From contig CAJNDS010002413.1 in the NCBI GenBank assembly GCA_905221605.1, positions 1,242,552 to 1,306,551 on the forward strand: 64,000 nucleotides of DNA, read 5' to 3'. The notes beneath the pieces are model-generated. The model saw only the letters and a list, made by a program, of their open reading frames with translations. It did not search any database and had not been told where the DNA came from. Source of the stretch: Symbiodinium natans. Lineage: Eukaryota > Sar > Dinophyceae > Suessiales > Symbiodiniaceae. Positions 1 to 10,593 of this stretch are shown in pieces. The number at the start of each line of letters is the position of its first letter. Position 1 is the stretch's first letter. The position numbers were made by a program, and so were the translations under genes.

Positions 1-2373
1 CCCAGAGAACTTACACTTGCTAAAGTCTTCGTTGATGATCGGCTCCTGCTTGGTAATGATCACTTGCATCTCCAACACCTATTCCATGCCACCGAATTCT
101 GGGATACTCATCATTGTTTCAGCACCAAAGACAAAACAGTCGCTTTCGGAAATAATAATGCAGACGACAACCTGTGGTGGCTCGACGGTATGGAAGTCAA
201 GCGAGACAGCCAAGTTGTTTACCTTGGCATCCCTCTGCCCCTCAAAGGCCTGGTGCGCTTCGATTTCTTTGAGCCTATCATTCAAAAATGCATCATTGTT
301 CTTGACAAAATGATCAATGCCAAAGTGCAGCAGCATATTGCCGCAGAAGTTATTGCCAGAAAAGTTATACCTGCGCTCTGCCATGCCACTTCCGTAGCTC
401 GTCCTACGCGTGATCAAGTTCAACGATTGCGTACTAAGATCTTCGCAGCGGCCGCTTTGAGACAATGCCAGACTCAAGATGCACATTCTCTCTTTGCAGA
501 GAAGACACACGTGTTTGATCCGGATTGTGCCATGATTTATCACAATTTGTGTTTTTGGAACAGGCTACTGTGTGCTCAGCCGCACATCAAAAGTGAATTG
601 CTTCAGTTTTTGGACCGTTGCCTGCCGGTTTACAAAAATCTACTTGGACCAGTTACTTTACTGCAGCATGATATCCAAGAGCTTGATTGTCAATTGCAAT
701 TGCCTGACTTCATTTTCAACACTAAGGATGGACAACAGATTTCTCTACAGGACACTGACAAACAAAAGTTTTCTCATTTTATGCGTGATCTCGTCCGAAA
801 GACGCTCGCGCGAAAACTTCTTGCTAAACATGAAAAATGGACTGGTGTATTGCGCTGTGATATCAACATCACTACCAAACTTCTGCGCCAAATGAAGCCT
901 GATAACCCCTATAGGAATGCTCTTGTGCGCCTGTTGACTGATGCGCACAATACCCCCTACCGAGTTTATCAAATGCACAAGTCACACTCTCCGCATTGCT
1001 ATCATTGCCTACATGAAAAGGGTGATATTCAACATTTGTTGTGGAGTTGCCCTCGCTTTCAAGACATGCGAGCTGACTGGCCTGTTGCTCTTCAGCAACG
1101 GGAACAGTGGTCACCCTGCGCGCTTAATTTTATGATTTACTCTGCTGAAATGCCTGCTAGCTTGAAGGGTCAGTGGCCCCACTTACAACTGTTGGTCACG
1201 CAGCTCATCAATAGATGGATGGAGTTTTCGCGCAACAAAGACCTTGTTTCCAGGTTTGCGCCTAACGACTCTCCGTCTCTAATGGTGGGAAATCCACAAG
1301 ACGCGCCTACTACATGTCGACAAACTGCCCTGAAGCAAGTTTGTCCTCTTGACCTTAAATGGAACAAGCCTAACACTCGATCCAAGATGCAGGGTTGGGG
1401 AGGGGATGATGCTGAATTTAATCTTGTTTTCACTTTCTGGGCAAAGTGGACTACTACGCAACATCCTCATTCCGAACCGATTCAGTGTTGGTTGCAAGCC
1501 TTTTTACTTTTTCTGCGTATTGGAGGACACAAAGCCAATTTTGTTCAACAAGCAGATTTTATTGGACGTGCTTTGTACAAATTTCGCACGCTATCCATGA
1601 AGCTACTCAAGCTTTGTTGGATGCACAGTGAACAACTCCAAGAATTTCTTGACTTTCAGCCTCAGCCTTACAAATGGATTGACAATTTTCCTTTTGATCT
1701 CACATTTCCCAGCAACCTCTTCTTCGTTCCTGCCTGGGATTTGCAAGGTACTTGCAGAAATCTGTCTCTTCTGCAAGCGCAAACTGTGATTGAACAAGGT
1801 GTTAATTGTCAAATCATTCGTATTCCTCCGCAGGCCTTCCTTGACGCAGTTTCTGGCAAAAGCTGTCAACTTCAAGACAAAGATCTTTCAGCTGAATGGC
1901 CCACCTTTCGCATACATGGCAAGTTCGCGCAGCCCACCTGGCTTACACAGGTATCGGATTGCAAGCTTTTGCCTATTCAGTTTCAAGAAATTACTTGCAT
2001 TTCGCAATTGCCTCTGTCAACTTGGCGCAACATGGATCCTGTTGACATCAGGTGCAAATTGCGTGGCATCACCAAAAGGTTCATTGCGGCCAAGAGGAGA
2101 TATGAATGCTTCAAAAAACATTTTCTCAGGGTGATGGAGCTTGCTCATTTAAACGATGCACGCCTTCCACACATCCTTTCCTCTGAGTGGACAATGGATT
2201 TCCGTTGTCATTTCTGTAAGCGACAAATTTTCTTCTGCAAAGCTCCTGACATGCTTCAATATTTTTGCTTCAAAGCTGTGCTGCTTGATGCAGACACGGT
2301 CGCTGCTTGGGTTCAACGCTTTGATGACACCATTGACTCTATCTCATCTATCCTTGCGAAGCTTAACCATTGA
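1..2373 (+). CDS. Non-LTR (LINE-like) reverse transcriptase, C-terminal part
   Basis: The frame is open from base 1, so the N-terminus lies outside the window; the stop is TGA at 2371-2373 (790 codons visible). The first residues hold the catalytic core: the FVDD box (motif C) is encoded at 28-39. A motif-D-like stretch ending KTVAFG and a motif-E-like YLGIPL follow. A CCHC zinc knuckle (CYHC, then H and C in HLLWSC, about 997-1050) matches the zf-RVT module that follows the RT thumb in many LINE proteins. The last 400 residues match nothing I recognise; they include a second Cys cluster (CHFC and more Cys near 2210-2270). It would copy its RNA into DNA at a nicked target site. The base composition is more A/T-rich than the following DNA, which fits an inserted element. 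The domain call is firm; clade and activity are unknown. Confidence 0.85.
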   Translation, partial: PRELTLAKVFVDDRLLLGNDHLHLQHLFHATEFWDTHHCFSTKDKTVAFGNNNADDNLWWLDGMEVKRDSQVVYLGIPLPLKGLVRFDFFEPIIQKCIIVLDKMINAKVQQHIAAEVIARKVIPALCHATSVARPTRDQVQRLRTKIFAAAALRQCQTQDAHSLFAEKTHVFDPDCAMIYHNLCFWNRLLCAQPHIKSELLQFLDRCLPVYKNLLGPVTLLQHDIQELDCQLQLPDFIFNTKDGQQISLQDTDKQKFSHFMRDLVRKTLARKLLAKHEKWTGVLRCDINITTKLLRQMKPDNPYRNALVRLLTDAHNTPYRVYQMHKSHSPHCYHCLHEKGDIQHLLWSCPRFQDMRADWPVALQQREQWSPCALNFMIYSAEMPASLKGQWPHLQLLVTQLINRWMEFSRNKDLVSRFAPNDSPSLMVGNPQDAPTTCRQTALKQVCPLDLKWNKPNTRSKMQGWGGDDAEFNLVFTFWAKWTTTQHPHSEPIQCWLQAFLLFLRIGGHKANFVQQADFIGRALYKFRTLSMKLLKLCWMHSEQLQEFLDFQPQPYKWIDNFPFDLTFPSNLFFVPAWDLQGTCRNLSLLQAQTVIEQGVNCQIIRIPPQAFLDAVSGKSCQLQDKDLSAEWPTFRIHGKFAQPTWLTQVSDCKLLPIQFQEITCISQLPLSTWRNMDPVDIRCKLRGITKRFIAAKRRYECFKKHFLRVMELAHLNDARLPHILSSEWTMDFRCHFCKRQIFFCKAPDMLQYFCFKAVLLDADTVAAWVQRFDDTIDSISSILAKLNH

Positions 2374-2538
2374 TCAGTTAATTCATGTTCTCGACCACTG
2401 ATGTTGTGTGCTTGCTAATCGTGCTTAGTACAAATCTAAGCTGTCTCACCTTGATATGATTCACGACCTCCGGTCCGCAGTACAAGAAATATAAACTCTA
2501 CCTCACATCCCTATTGTAAACAGGTTAGGGCTTTGGAT

Positions 2539-2683
2539 TTTGGAGGTTCATGGTGCTTCAAACCCCTAAGTCTAACTGCACTGATTTAACCCGATTGTCC
2601 GTAGCCATAGTCGGGCGCTTAAGGAGATTCTGAGTGGTTAAGTGCACTTACAATTGAGTTCATGGGTACCATGAACCTCCAAG
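2539..2683. mobile_element. MITE family A copy 1 (palindromic)
   Basis: The ends are an imperfect inverted repeat, TTGGAGGTTCATGG at the left and CCATGAACCTCCAA at the right, about 145 bp apart. The interior has no coding capacity. The same ends recur at 44.4, 51.6, 57.9 and 60.3 kb, so this is a dispersed non-autonomous family. Confidence 0.65.
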
Positions 2684-4356
2684 GCTAATGTTTGCAAGTC
2701 ATGGAAACACTACTAGGTAATATAGGAGTCGGAAAATGACAAATAGGTTTCCCTCAAGGTTATAAGTATACTATAATAGCCCCAAAGCCCTATTCTAATC
2801 ATTCAGGCCGCTATATTCGGCCCTTGGGACATTTTTACCTTTTTCCCGTATTGGGTTGAAGAGGATCATCTGTTTGCGTGTTTTCGAGATGCCTTTAGGG
2901 GCCACACGGGCTTGGGGTTTAGGGTTTAGGGCTTAGGGTTTAGGATTTAGGGTTTGGGGTATAGGGTTTAGGGTTTGGTTTAGGGTTTAGGGCCTCCAAG
3001 ACATTCAAGTCCTCAATGCTTAGCCGCGGAAATCCGACAACTCCCTGCATTGCCTGGCCTGCGGCAGGTTCGCGGCTTCACCCTGACCCCTAAACTGGCC
3101 TGAAACCCTAAACTAACCCTGTTTGTGGAGTTGGGCTGTGCCTTTGCGATGACAAAGCTACGGGGGGGGGGGGGGGGGGGGCACCACAAGACTGCTGAGG
3201 TTATCCTTTCTGAGTCGTGCACATCGTTATTCGACAAAGTGGAGACAGCACTAGCCGGTTGCAAGGCTGTTCATTGCTGTCACGGCATGGCGCCATCTCG
3301 GTGAACCCGCGGATGACCAACTTAAGTGAGCCAAGAAGTTGCACGATTAGGGTTTAGGGTTTCGGGCTACTAGGACGATTAGGGCAAAAGAGGGGCTGTT
3401 GCGCATGATCCATGAGCCGGCCAGAAGAAAGCGTTTTAGTTCCACGTCTCAAGTTGTTTTCTCAAGCATATTCAGAAGGCGAAACTGGGTTCCTGGCAGT
3501 TGGCTTTCATGCCAACGTTGCTCCCATGACCCTAAGCCCTAACCCCTCAACCCTAAACCCTAAACCCTAAACCCTAAACCTAAACCCCTAAACCCTAAGC
3601 GGAGTTCGGGTGCTTTCCCAGGGGATAACGATGGCCTCAGCGAGGAGAGCAAGGCTGGGTGGCGAGGGTTCAGGGTTTGAGGGCTTTCGGTTTACCTAAA
3701 GGCTTGACATGTAGTAACTTGTTTTGGTGGGTCTAGGGTTTAGGGTTCAGGGTTCAGGGGTTTGAGGTTTCGGGTCCCAATGTAGTACCTGTTTTGGTGT
3801 AGTATACTATATCCCCTATAACTTGCCCCAAGGAAGGAACTACCTTAAGGGCTTCAGGTAGGGTTTCAGTTCTCTTCCCGGAGGCAATGTGTGGCCTGGT
3901 TTCTTCGACCAACATGTCCCCCCCTCCCCCCCCCACCCCTCCCCGCCGTCCTCGCCCCTCCTCCCCGCCTCCCCCCCCCCCCCCCCCCTTCCCAACAGCG
4001 GCCACAGGAAGGGCGTGGTTCACGTGTTTTTCTTCTTCGAAGTTGTGCGCTGGGCTTTAGGTTTTGGCGTTTCTCTTGACGCCACACCGGGCAACAGTCC
4101 ACCCCCCCCGAATATCGAGAAGCTTCCATGGGGTTTGGGGTTTGGGGTTTAGGGTTTAGGGTCTGGGGTTGAGTTAATGGTTTAGGGTTAGGGATTTCCA
4201 GTAAACCGAAATCCCTAAGCCCCAAGCCATTGACTCGACCTTAAACCCTAAACCGGCACAGGCGGCGCAGCAAGTGGCGAGTAGCCCTCCCAGCCCAAGC
4301 AGCCCTGTCCCTCGGCCTCGGTTTAAGGTTTAGGGTTTAGGGTCTAGGGTTTAGGG

Positions 4357-4445
4357 CTACTAGGACCCAGAGTAGGCCTTCATGTCCTTTTTTAGTTGTT
4401 CCCTTGCAAACCAATAAGGGCACCCAATTTACTCGTGGGTCTAGA
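4357..4445. mobile_element. MITE family C copy (short, diverged)
   Basis: It starts with CTACTAGGACCCAGAGTAGG and ends with an inverted counterpart, TTACTCGTGGGTCTAG. The middle carries the family signature of a GGTTCCC-like stretch and an AGGGCACCC stretch. Better copies are at 7583 and 42627. Confidence 0.5.
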
Positions 4446-4711
4446 TCCTGCACCGCAGAGCCTAGCCCCAAACCCTAAGGTGTAGGGTGCAGGGTTTGAG
4501 TAGTCTTCAGGGTTTTGGGGCTTATTGTAGGGTAAACCCCAACCTTAACCCAGCACCTTGTAGCAACTATGCACTCCTCTGCTTACCCTAAGCACCAGCT
4601 CTTTACGCCCATAACAGGGAGTTCGGAATTCTGTTGAACAGCGGAGGCAAGTCGTGCCCCCTAGGCTGTCGGGGTTTTTACAGTTTAGGGTCTAGGCTTC
4701 AAGAAGGATCC

Positions 4712-4898
4712 TTGCATAAACCCCTAAACCCCTAAACCCCTAAACTGCTAAACCCCTAAACCCCTAAACCCCTAAACCCCTAAACCCCGAAACCCCCAAC
4801 CCCCCAAACCCCTAAACCCCTAAACCCCTAAACCCTTAAACCCCTAAACCCCTAAACCCCTAAACCCCTAAACCCCTAACCCCTAAACCCCTAAACCC
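4712..4898. repeat. Array of the 8-base telomere variant CCCCTAAA
   Basis: About 22 tandem copies of TAAACCCC with a few substitutions. The unit is one base longer than the 7-base word used elsewhere and is homogeneous inside this array, which suggests local amplification. Confidence 0.9.
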
Positions 4899-5096
4899 TT
4901 GATCCTATACCGGGTCCAGTGGGCTTTGGTGCAAACATCGCCTTGCAGCCCTGAACCCCATGACCCCAAACCTGATAGAATCCTTCGGGGTTTAGGGTTT
5001 AGGGTTTAGGGTTTAGGGTTTAGGGTTTAGGGTCCTAAACCCTAAGCTCTAAACCCAAAACCCTCCGAAACCCTAAACCCTAAACCCGTTTCGCAG

Positions 5097-5181
5097 ACGT
5101 TCCAAGCGACGGACCGCTTGCTGAGGCTGGCGGTGAGCTCAAGGTCAACGTAACCTACGGCACGCTCATCGCCTTCCACTT
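5097..5181 (+). CDS. Coding-like island, possible exon
   Basis: The island follows a good acceptor (TTTCGCAG) and is open in two frames. One frame contains GGELKVNVTYGTLIAFHL, which reads like ordinary protein. The other gives a short helical peptide ending at a GTGAGC donor. It lies upstream of the channel exons on the same strand and might be an N-terminal exon. I do not recognise it. Confidence 0.3.
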
Positions 5182-6419
5182 AGGGTTTAGGGTTTAGGGT
5201 TTAGGGTTTAGGGTTTAGGGTTTCGGGTTTGTTGGGTTTAGGGTTAGGTTTCGAAGTAAGTGGTTTGGGGGTTCAGGATTTAATCCGAGCTTCTGATTAA
5301 TTGGTGGGGGGGCCCCCCCCCCCCCCCCCACAATAAGGAATGCAGGGTTCCGCAATAGTTGGACCATGGCCCTGTATTGATTCTCTATTAAAAACAATAG
5401 GCTGCAGATCCCTGAGGTGCTGTAGCTTTGCGTCTCCGCAAGCAAAACAAGAAGCCTGCCGACAGATTTTTGAACCCCCCCAAAAAAAATTCCTTTAAAT
5501 GTGGGGGGTTTGTCCCATACGAAATCCACCCTAATGGAAAGTAGTCTTCCGGCGGGCTTCCGGCCAAAAAAAATTCTTTAAATGTGGGGGTATTAATTAA
5601 ACTGATGCTCGGATTAGGGCTTAGGGTTTCGGGTTTAAGGGTTGTAGTTCTGGGGTAAAGGGTTTCGTGTTTGTAGGGTTTTGGGGTCCGGGTTTAGGGT
5701 TGTTTAGGCTTCAGAGGTTGGGACCGCCATGGCGGCTTGGTAAAAATGGGGCGCTGCGCTCCTTCGCAGGAAGCCTTATGGAGACTATAACTTCCTTTAT
5801 GGGGTTCTTAAGGGTGGGGGGGTTCAAGGGGTTCCCTACTCTCCCACGACTCACCTCCCCCTCCCTTCAGCACCCTATGATTCCCGTATGCGGGGGTGGG
5901 GCCTAGAACCTAGCAGTATCCGCGGGCCGGAGTATGTGGCCTTGCTTCCCTAAGCCTTAAACCCTAAACCCTAAACCCTAAACCCCAAATTCGTGAGTTT
6001 GGGGCAGGGCAGAAGGGGTGTGGATTTGGCCCTCTTTTGGTCTCCAGCATGCTTTCTTTCTGAAAAGCACTTCGCACCCCCCCAAACCCTCAACCCCATA
6101 AAGGGTTTAGGGTTTAGGGTTTAGGGTTGTGGGTTGTGGGTTGTAGGGTTTAGGGTTCATGGTTTAGGGTTTAGGCGTGAAGAATTTGAATGCTTATGGT
6201 TTCGGGTCACCCCTAAACCCCAAACCTTAAAGCCCTAAACCCCCAAACTCCAAAACCTACCCTAAACCCTAAGCCCAAAACCCTAAACCCTAAACCCTAA
6301 ACCCTAAACCCCCAAACCCCCAAACCCCCAAACCCCCAACCCCCCAAACCCCCAAAACCCCAACCACCCCGCCAAGTCACTCCAACCCACCGACTGAGGA
6401 CTCGAAGCCCCCCGCGTAA

Positions 6420-6555
6420 CCTTACACCCGGAACCCTAATCCCTGAACCCCAAACCCTAAACCCTAAACCCTAAACCCCAAACCCTAAACCCTAAACCCT
6501 AAACCCTAAACCCTAAACCCTAAACCCTAAACCCTAAACCCTAAACCCTAAGCCC
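6420..6555. repeat. CCCTAAA array
   Basis: Near-perfect tandem CCCTAAA with a few CCCCAAA variants. One of the cleaner arrays in the 2.4-8 kb stretch. Confidence 0.9.
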
Positions 6556-7376
6556 TCCCTTAAGCACCCTACTCAGGAATCGGAGCCTCTCGCGTAATAT
6601 GTCGGCGCAGTCCAGTCTGGAGGTTTCCGCTTGGATCTCAGAGCTCTAAAACCTAGGGTTTAGGGTTTAGGGTTTAGGGTTTCGGGTTTAGGGTTCAGAG
6701 TTTAGGGTTTAGGGTTTAGGGATGTTTAGGGCTTAGGGTTCAGGGTTTGGGGGTTTAGGGTTTAGGACTCTAGGTTCTTCAGCACCAACAGGCACTGCTC
6801 CTTCTGCTGCTTCCCTTGAGCCTTCATCCGCAAACCCCCGAAGCCCATACACTGGTTTAGGGTTTGGGGTTTAGGGTTTAGGGTTTGGGGTTTAGGGTTT
6901 AGGGTTCAGGGTTTAGGGTTTAGGGAAGCCCTAAACCCTAAGCCTTCAACCCTATGGTCCCTTTAGCACTCAAACCCCCCAAGCCCCAAACCCTAGCCCT
7001 AAACCCTAAACCCTAAACCCCAAACCCCAAACCCTAAACCCCAAACCCCAAACCCCAAACCCCAAACCCTAAACCGTAAACCGTAAACCCTAAACCTACA
7101 CCCTGAACATCCCCACAAACTCAAACCCCTCGAACCTCAACCCCAGAACGCCACAAACCCTAAACCTCGCCGAAGCCCCTTCGACCCCCCAAAACCCTTA
7201 AAGCCCCCCGAAACCCTATAAACCCCAAAACCCTATAAACCCTTAACTCTAAAACCCTAAAGCCCTGAAACCCTAAAACCCTAAGGCCCTGAAGCCCTAA
7301 ACCCTTAACCCTAAGACCCTAAAGCCCTAAAACCCTAAAAACCCGAGCCCCACACATCTTGCGACGGCCTCTGGCG

Positions 7377-7453
7377 AAACCCTAAACCCTAAACCCTAAA
7401 CCCTAAACCCTAAACCCTAAACCCTAAACCCTAAACCCTAAACCCTAAACCCT
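7377..7453. repeat. CCCTAAA array ending in a possible 3' splice site
   Basis: About ten perfect 7-base units. The array ends CCCTCAG, so its last bases could serve as an AG acceptor for the coding-like island that follows. Confidence 0.85.
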
Positions 7454-7454
7454 C

Positions 7455-7545
7455 AGGGGGTGACCACGCCGCGCCGCATCACGATCTCCACCGCGGAGAC
7501 GTTGGCCCTTGGGCCGCGCCCGCCCCTCCGCCTCGATTGTTTCTC
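7455..7545 (+). CDS. Coding-like island, possible exon
   Basis: This GC-rich island between two arrays reads open on +, including TPRRITISTAETLALG. It ends against a TTTAGGG array. It is a candidate N-terminal exon of the channel gene, but true exons here are shorter than the islands, so the limits are uncertain. Confidence 0.28.
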
Positions 7546-7582
7546 CGGGTTTAGGGTTTAGGGTTTAGGGTTTAGGGTTTAG

Positions 7583-7713
7583 GGCTACTAGGGCCCGGAC
7601 GGAGTAGGCCCTTTTTTCCTTTTTTTTAGGGTTGGGTTCCCTTACAATCCCCTTAACACCAAAAAGGGCACCCTTTTTATTCCTAGGTTACTCTCGGGTC
7701 TAGGTTTGGGACA
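7583..7713. mobile_element. MITE family C copy
   Basis: The left end is CTACTAGGGCCCGGACGGAG and the right end is GTTACTCTCGGGTCTAG, roughly inverted. The inside has T-rich DNA, GGGTTCCCTTACAATCCCC and AAAAAGGGCACCC, shared with the copies at 20.4, 25.7, 42.6 and 52.8 kb. Confidence 0.65.
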
Positions 7714-7845
7714 GAGAAGCACGTAGGGTTTTTGGGTTTATGGGTTTAGGGTTTAGGGTTCAGGATTTATAGGGTTCAGGGTTTAGGGGTTAGGGTTTAT
7801 AGGGTTTAGGGTTTAGGGGATGGGGTGTAGTGGTTCGGGTTTGGG

Positions 7846-7950
7846 GCTTAGAGGGATTTACCTACACTTGCCTATGCGATGTTCACCGAAGCAGGTGTTC
7901 GGATCCGTTACCTACCTGCTTTGCATGACGAAGCACGCCGGTTGTTTGTG
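7846..7950 (+). CDS. Coding-like island, possible exon
   Basis: After GGGCTTAG the + strand reads AYAMFTEAGVRIRYLPALHD and continues to a stop at about 7953. Codon use and amino-acid mix look protein-like. Family unknown; it is the island nearest upstream of the first channel exon. Confidence 0.3.
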
Positions 7951-7996
7951 GGCTAAGCCCTACAACCTGCACCCTCAATCCTGTAACCCTCAACCC

Positions 7997-8082
7997 CTAA
8001 GCCCTAAACCCTAAACCCTAAACCCTAAACCCTAAACCCTAAACCCTAAACCCTAAACCCTAAACCCTAAACCCTAAACCCA
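7997..8082. repeat. CCCTAAA array
   Basis: About twelve perfect units, followed by a short divergent tail and a run of C that leads into the acceptor of the first placed channel exon. Confidence 0.9.
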
Positions 8083-8117
8083 TAACTCTCTGAAGCCCCC
8101 CCCCCCCCCCCCCACAG

Positions 8118-8167
8118 GTGGCTGGCGCGGATCGCTGTGTCTCAGACCTTCACGAATTTCATCATGG
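8118..8167 (+). CDS. Channel exon 1: start of S1
   Basis: Exon bounded by CCCACAG acceptor and a GC donor (GCCGCC). The first base completes a codon from an upstream exon I have not placed, and the last base starts the next codon. It encodes RIAVSQTFTNFIM, the residues that lead into the S1 helix. Confidence 0.75.
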
Positions 8168-8596
8168 GCCGCCTGGGCACTGGTCGTTGGGTGCTTGGGG
8201 TTTCGGGTTGTGGGGGCTGAAGGTTTCAGTTTCAGGGTTTAGGGTTTAGGGTTAGGGTTTAGGGTTTAGGGTTTAGGGGCTGAAGGTTTTCAGGGCTTAT
8301 TGTAAGGTTTCAGTTTTAAGGGCTTAGGGTTAAGAGCTAGGGTTTAGGGGTTGGATCCCGTTTAAAGGGTTCCACCTATTCCTATACCCTAAACCCTAAA
8401 CCCGAAAAGGGACCCTAATTTAGGAAACTACCCATCTGTACCCCTAAGGTTGTGTCCGGGGGTTTTGGGGTTTGGGGTTCAGGGCTCATGGGCTTTACTG
8501 TAAAGTTTTGGGTTTTACCACCCCTAAGCCCGAAACCCCTAAACCGTAAAGCCCCCCCTAAACCCTAAACCGTAAAACCCTAAAACCCAAAAACCG

Positions 8597-8632
8597 CAAC
8601 CCAATTCGAGGCCTCATCATCCTCAATCTCCA
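8597..8632 (+). repeat. Partial duplicate of the exon 2 acceptor and exon start
   Basis: TTCGAGGCCTCATCATCCTC here matches the DNA spanning the exon 2 splice acceptor at 8913-8932. After about 30 bp the match ends in degenerate CCCTAAA DNA, so this is a truncated copy in the preceding intron. Confidence 0.65.
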
Positions 8633-8748
8633 AACCCCAACCCCCTTAAAATCCCTACAAACCTTCCTAAACCTCTCTAAGCCTCTCTAAACCCCTCAAA
8701 ACCCATCAACAACTCCCTCAAAAACTCCCTCAAAACCCCTGTAAATCC

Positions 8749-8777
8749 CAAAAGATGGCCACTCCGAGGCCTATACC
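8749..8777 (+). repeat. Second partial duplicate of exon 2 flank
   Basis: AAAAGATGGCCACTCCGAGG resembles the 20 bases just upstream of exon 2 (AGAAGATGGCCAAACTTCGAGG in the genuine site, 8896-8917). It ends before the exon body. Confidence 0.45.
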
Positions 8778-8917
8778 CCTTAAAACCCCTTCAAGACCCC
8801 TTAAAGCCCCAATAACAGTGGCTGTAAACCCTATAACCTAAAAACCCAGAAATGAAAGCGCAACCCTAAACCCTAAACCCTTAACCCTAAACCCCAAGAA
8901 GATGGCCAAACTTCGAG

Positions 8918-8985
8918 GCCTCATCATCCTCAACCTCATCCTGATGGGCGTGGAGGTCGATGTGTCGAACAGCCTCGGCGCGGAG
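8918..8985 (+). CDS. Channel exon 2: S1 helix
   Basis: Acceptor CTTCGAG, donor GA (GACCCG). It encodes IILNLILMGVEVDVSNSLG, a hydrophobic S1 helix with the EVD signature common in dinoflagellate channels. Two bases at its start complete the glycine codon begun in exon 1. The in-frame ATG at 8902 is intronic. Confidence 0.85.
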
Positions 8986-10084
8986 GACCCGCCTGCAAAT
9001 CGCGCCCTGAGTTTAGGGTTTAGGGTTTGGGGTTTAGGGTTTAGGGTTTAGGGTTTGGGGTTTAGGGTTTGGGGTTTAGGGTGGGTCTTGGGTTTGGGGT
9101 TTGCTGGAGCTGGTGGACGAAGCCCGGAGCAGGGCGCACCGGATCCAGGCACACTGGGGCGGATGCCGGGCACTCGGGTTTAGGGTTTGGGGTTTAGGGT
9201 TTAGGGTTTGCCCGAAGGCTCCAGCCTGGTCCCTTTTTGGTGCTCGTTTTAGGGGGTTATAGTAGACTGCACCAACAAGTACTACATTGGGACCCTAGAC
9301 CCTAGACCCTAAACGGTACACCCTAAACCCGCCAAAAGGTACTAGCTTCAGGGTTTAAGCCTGCACAGGAGGTTCGCATTTTAGGATCCCTGAACCCGAA
9401 ACCCTTTGAATTTTGTACTGTTGTTGGGAAGGCGAAGGGTTTCCGGGTTTTGCCTTAAGCCCTTAACCCTAAACCCTAAGCCCTAAACCCTAAACCCTGA
9501 ACCCTAAACCCTAAATCCTGAACTGAGCACTGGCTCGGTTTGGGCCTGCTTGGGGCCAAGACAACCAGGATGATGCAGGGAGATGGGGACTCAAATCCCG
9601 AACCAGTTGTTTCGGGTTGATGGCTTAGGGTTTAGGGCTTAGGGTTTAGGGTGTAGGGTTTAGGATTTAGTGTGAACTGTACGAGCCCCTATAAGAAGAG
9701 CGCCGAACAGAGAGCAGCACTAGAGTAGGGACGGAAGGAGCTCGCCAGAAAAGCGTGTCTTCGTAGAGGCTGCTCCAGCGAAAGTGTGCCCGAGCACAAC
9801 CCTAAACCCTAAACCCTAAACCCTAAACCCTAAACCCTGGTGCTCGAGCCGCTCGGACAGGCTCTGCATTGGCCCGCGGCGAATCTAGCGGTCCCACGAC
9901 TGCCCCCGGCCTTTAGGGGGTACCCCACCCCTTCTGGCCACAAAGGGTTAGGGTTTAGGGTTTAGTGTTTAGGGTTTAGGGTTTAGGGTTTAGGGTTTCC
10001 GATCGCCCGGGTGCCCTGCGTGCGGCCCCCTTGGCTACAATTCGTCTGGGCCTGGGACTCCTGAGTCTGGAACATTCCCCATTC

Positions 10085-10257
10085 TTTGCTTAAGAGCCCC
10101 CCTCAAAATATGAAAGTAATGACCCCTATATTGCCCTTAAAAGAATATTATTATTCTTTGCTTAAGAACCCCCCTCAAAATATGAAAGTAATGACGCCTA
10201 TATTGCCCTAAAAAGGACTCTTCTATTTACTTCTTCGGGGGTTCTTAAGCAACTAGT
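10085..10257. mobile_element. MITE family B copy with internal duplication
   Basis: The left end TTGCTTAAGAGCCCCCCT is inverted at the right as GGGGGTTCTTAAGCAA. The left half (CTCAAAATATGAAAGTAATG, then a GCCCT stretch) occurs twice in tandem, so this copy arose by partial duplication or by insertion of one copy in another. Confidence 0.7.
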
Positions 10258-10569
10258 GGCTCCTGGCCGGGTGCTAAGAGCTTCAAGGGACTTCAGGCTG
10301 GCACCGCTTGTTGACGGAGGCCTCCGCGCCCCCGTCTCTGTAGAGTTGTTTTTTAGATTCCAAACCAGGCGAAAACGCAAGAAAGCCGCCCCCTCCCCTC
10401 CCCTGCCGCCCCGTGCTGGCGGGGCTTGGGGGGCAGAATCCTAAACCGTAAAGTCGGGGCACGCGCATTTTCTGCTACACACCCCTAAACCCTAATTCCC
10501 TAACTAAACCTTTAAACCCTAAAGGTTCAGGTTGTTTAAGTAGTGAGAGGCCCTCGAACTCCCTGCAAG

Positions 10570-10593
10570 GACATCCCACCATGGTTCATGGTT
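10570..10593 (+). CDS. Channel exon 3 (24 nt): S1-S2 loop
   Basis: A microexon between acceptor CTGCAAG and donor GC (GCTGCC), coding DIPPWFMV in phase 0-0. A D-I-P-x-W motif is usual just before S2 in this channel type, and the length joins exons 2 and 4 without gap. Confidence 0.7.

Larger units (their letters stand above)
2374..8117. other. Repeat-rich stretch between the LINE and the channel gene
   Basis: After the LINE stop there is about 160 bp of unassigned 3' flank, then a MITE (2539-2683). From about 2915 onward TTTAGGG and CCCTAAA arrays of 20-190 bp alternate in orientation. Between them are unique islands of 60-200 bp; the best coding-like ones are listed separately. Homopolymer runs of G or C occur near 3163, 3975, 5315 and 8098. 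N-terminal channel exons probably lie here, because the first exon I can place starts in mid-codon, but I cannot name them. Confidence 0.6.

Noticed and set aside
2598-2608. TCCGTAGCCAT, identical to the start of the dinoflagellate spliced leader
   Set aside because: The match stops after 11 bases and lies inside a family A MITE whose other copies have related but non-identical sequence at this place, so it is coincidental.
6420-6555. A true chromosome end
   Set aside because: Arrays of both orientations are scattered over the whole window with genes between them, and none is terminal or long enough.
8902-8917. ATG giving M-A-K-L-R before S1 as the channel start
   Set aside because: Exon 1 joins in phase to the AG at 8916-8917 and restores I-M-G-L-I-I-L. 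The ATG is upstream of that acceptor.
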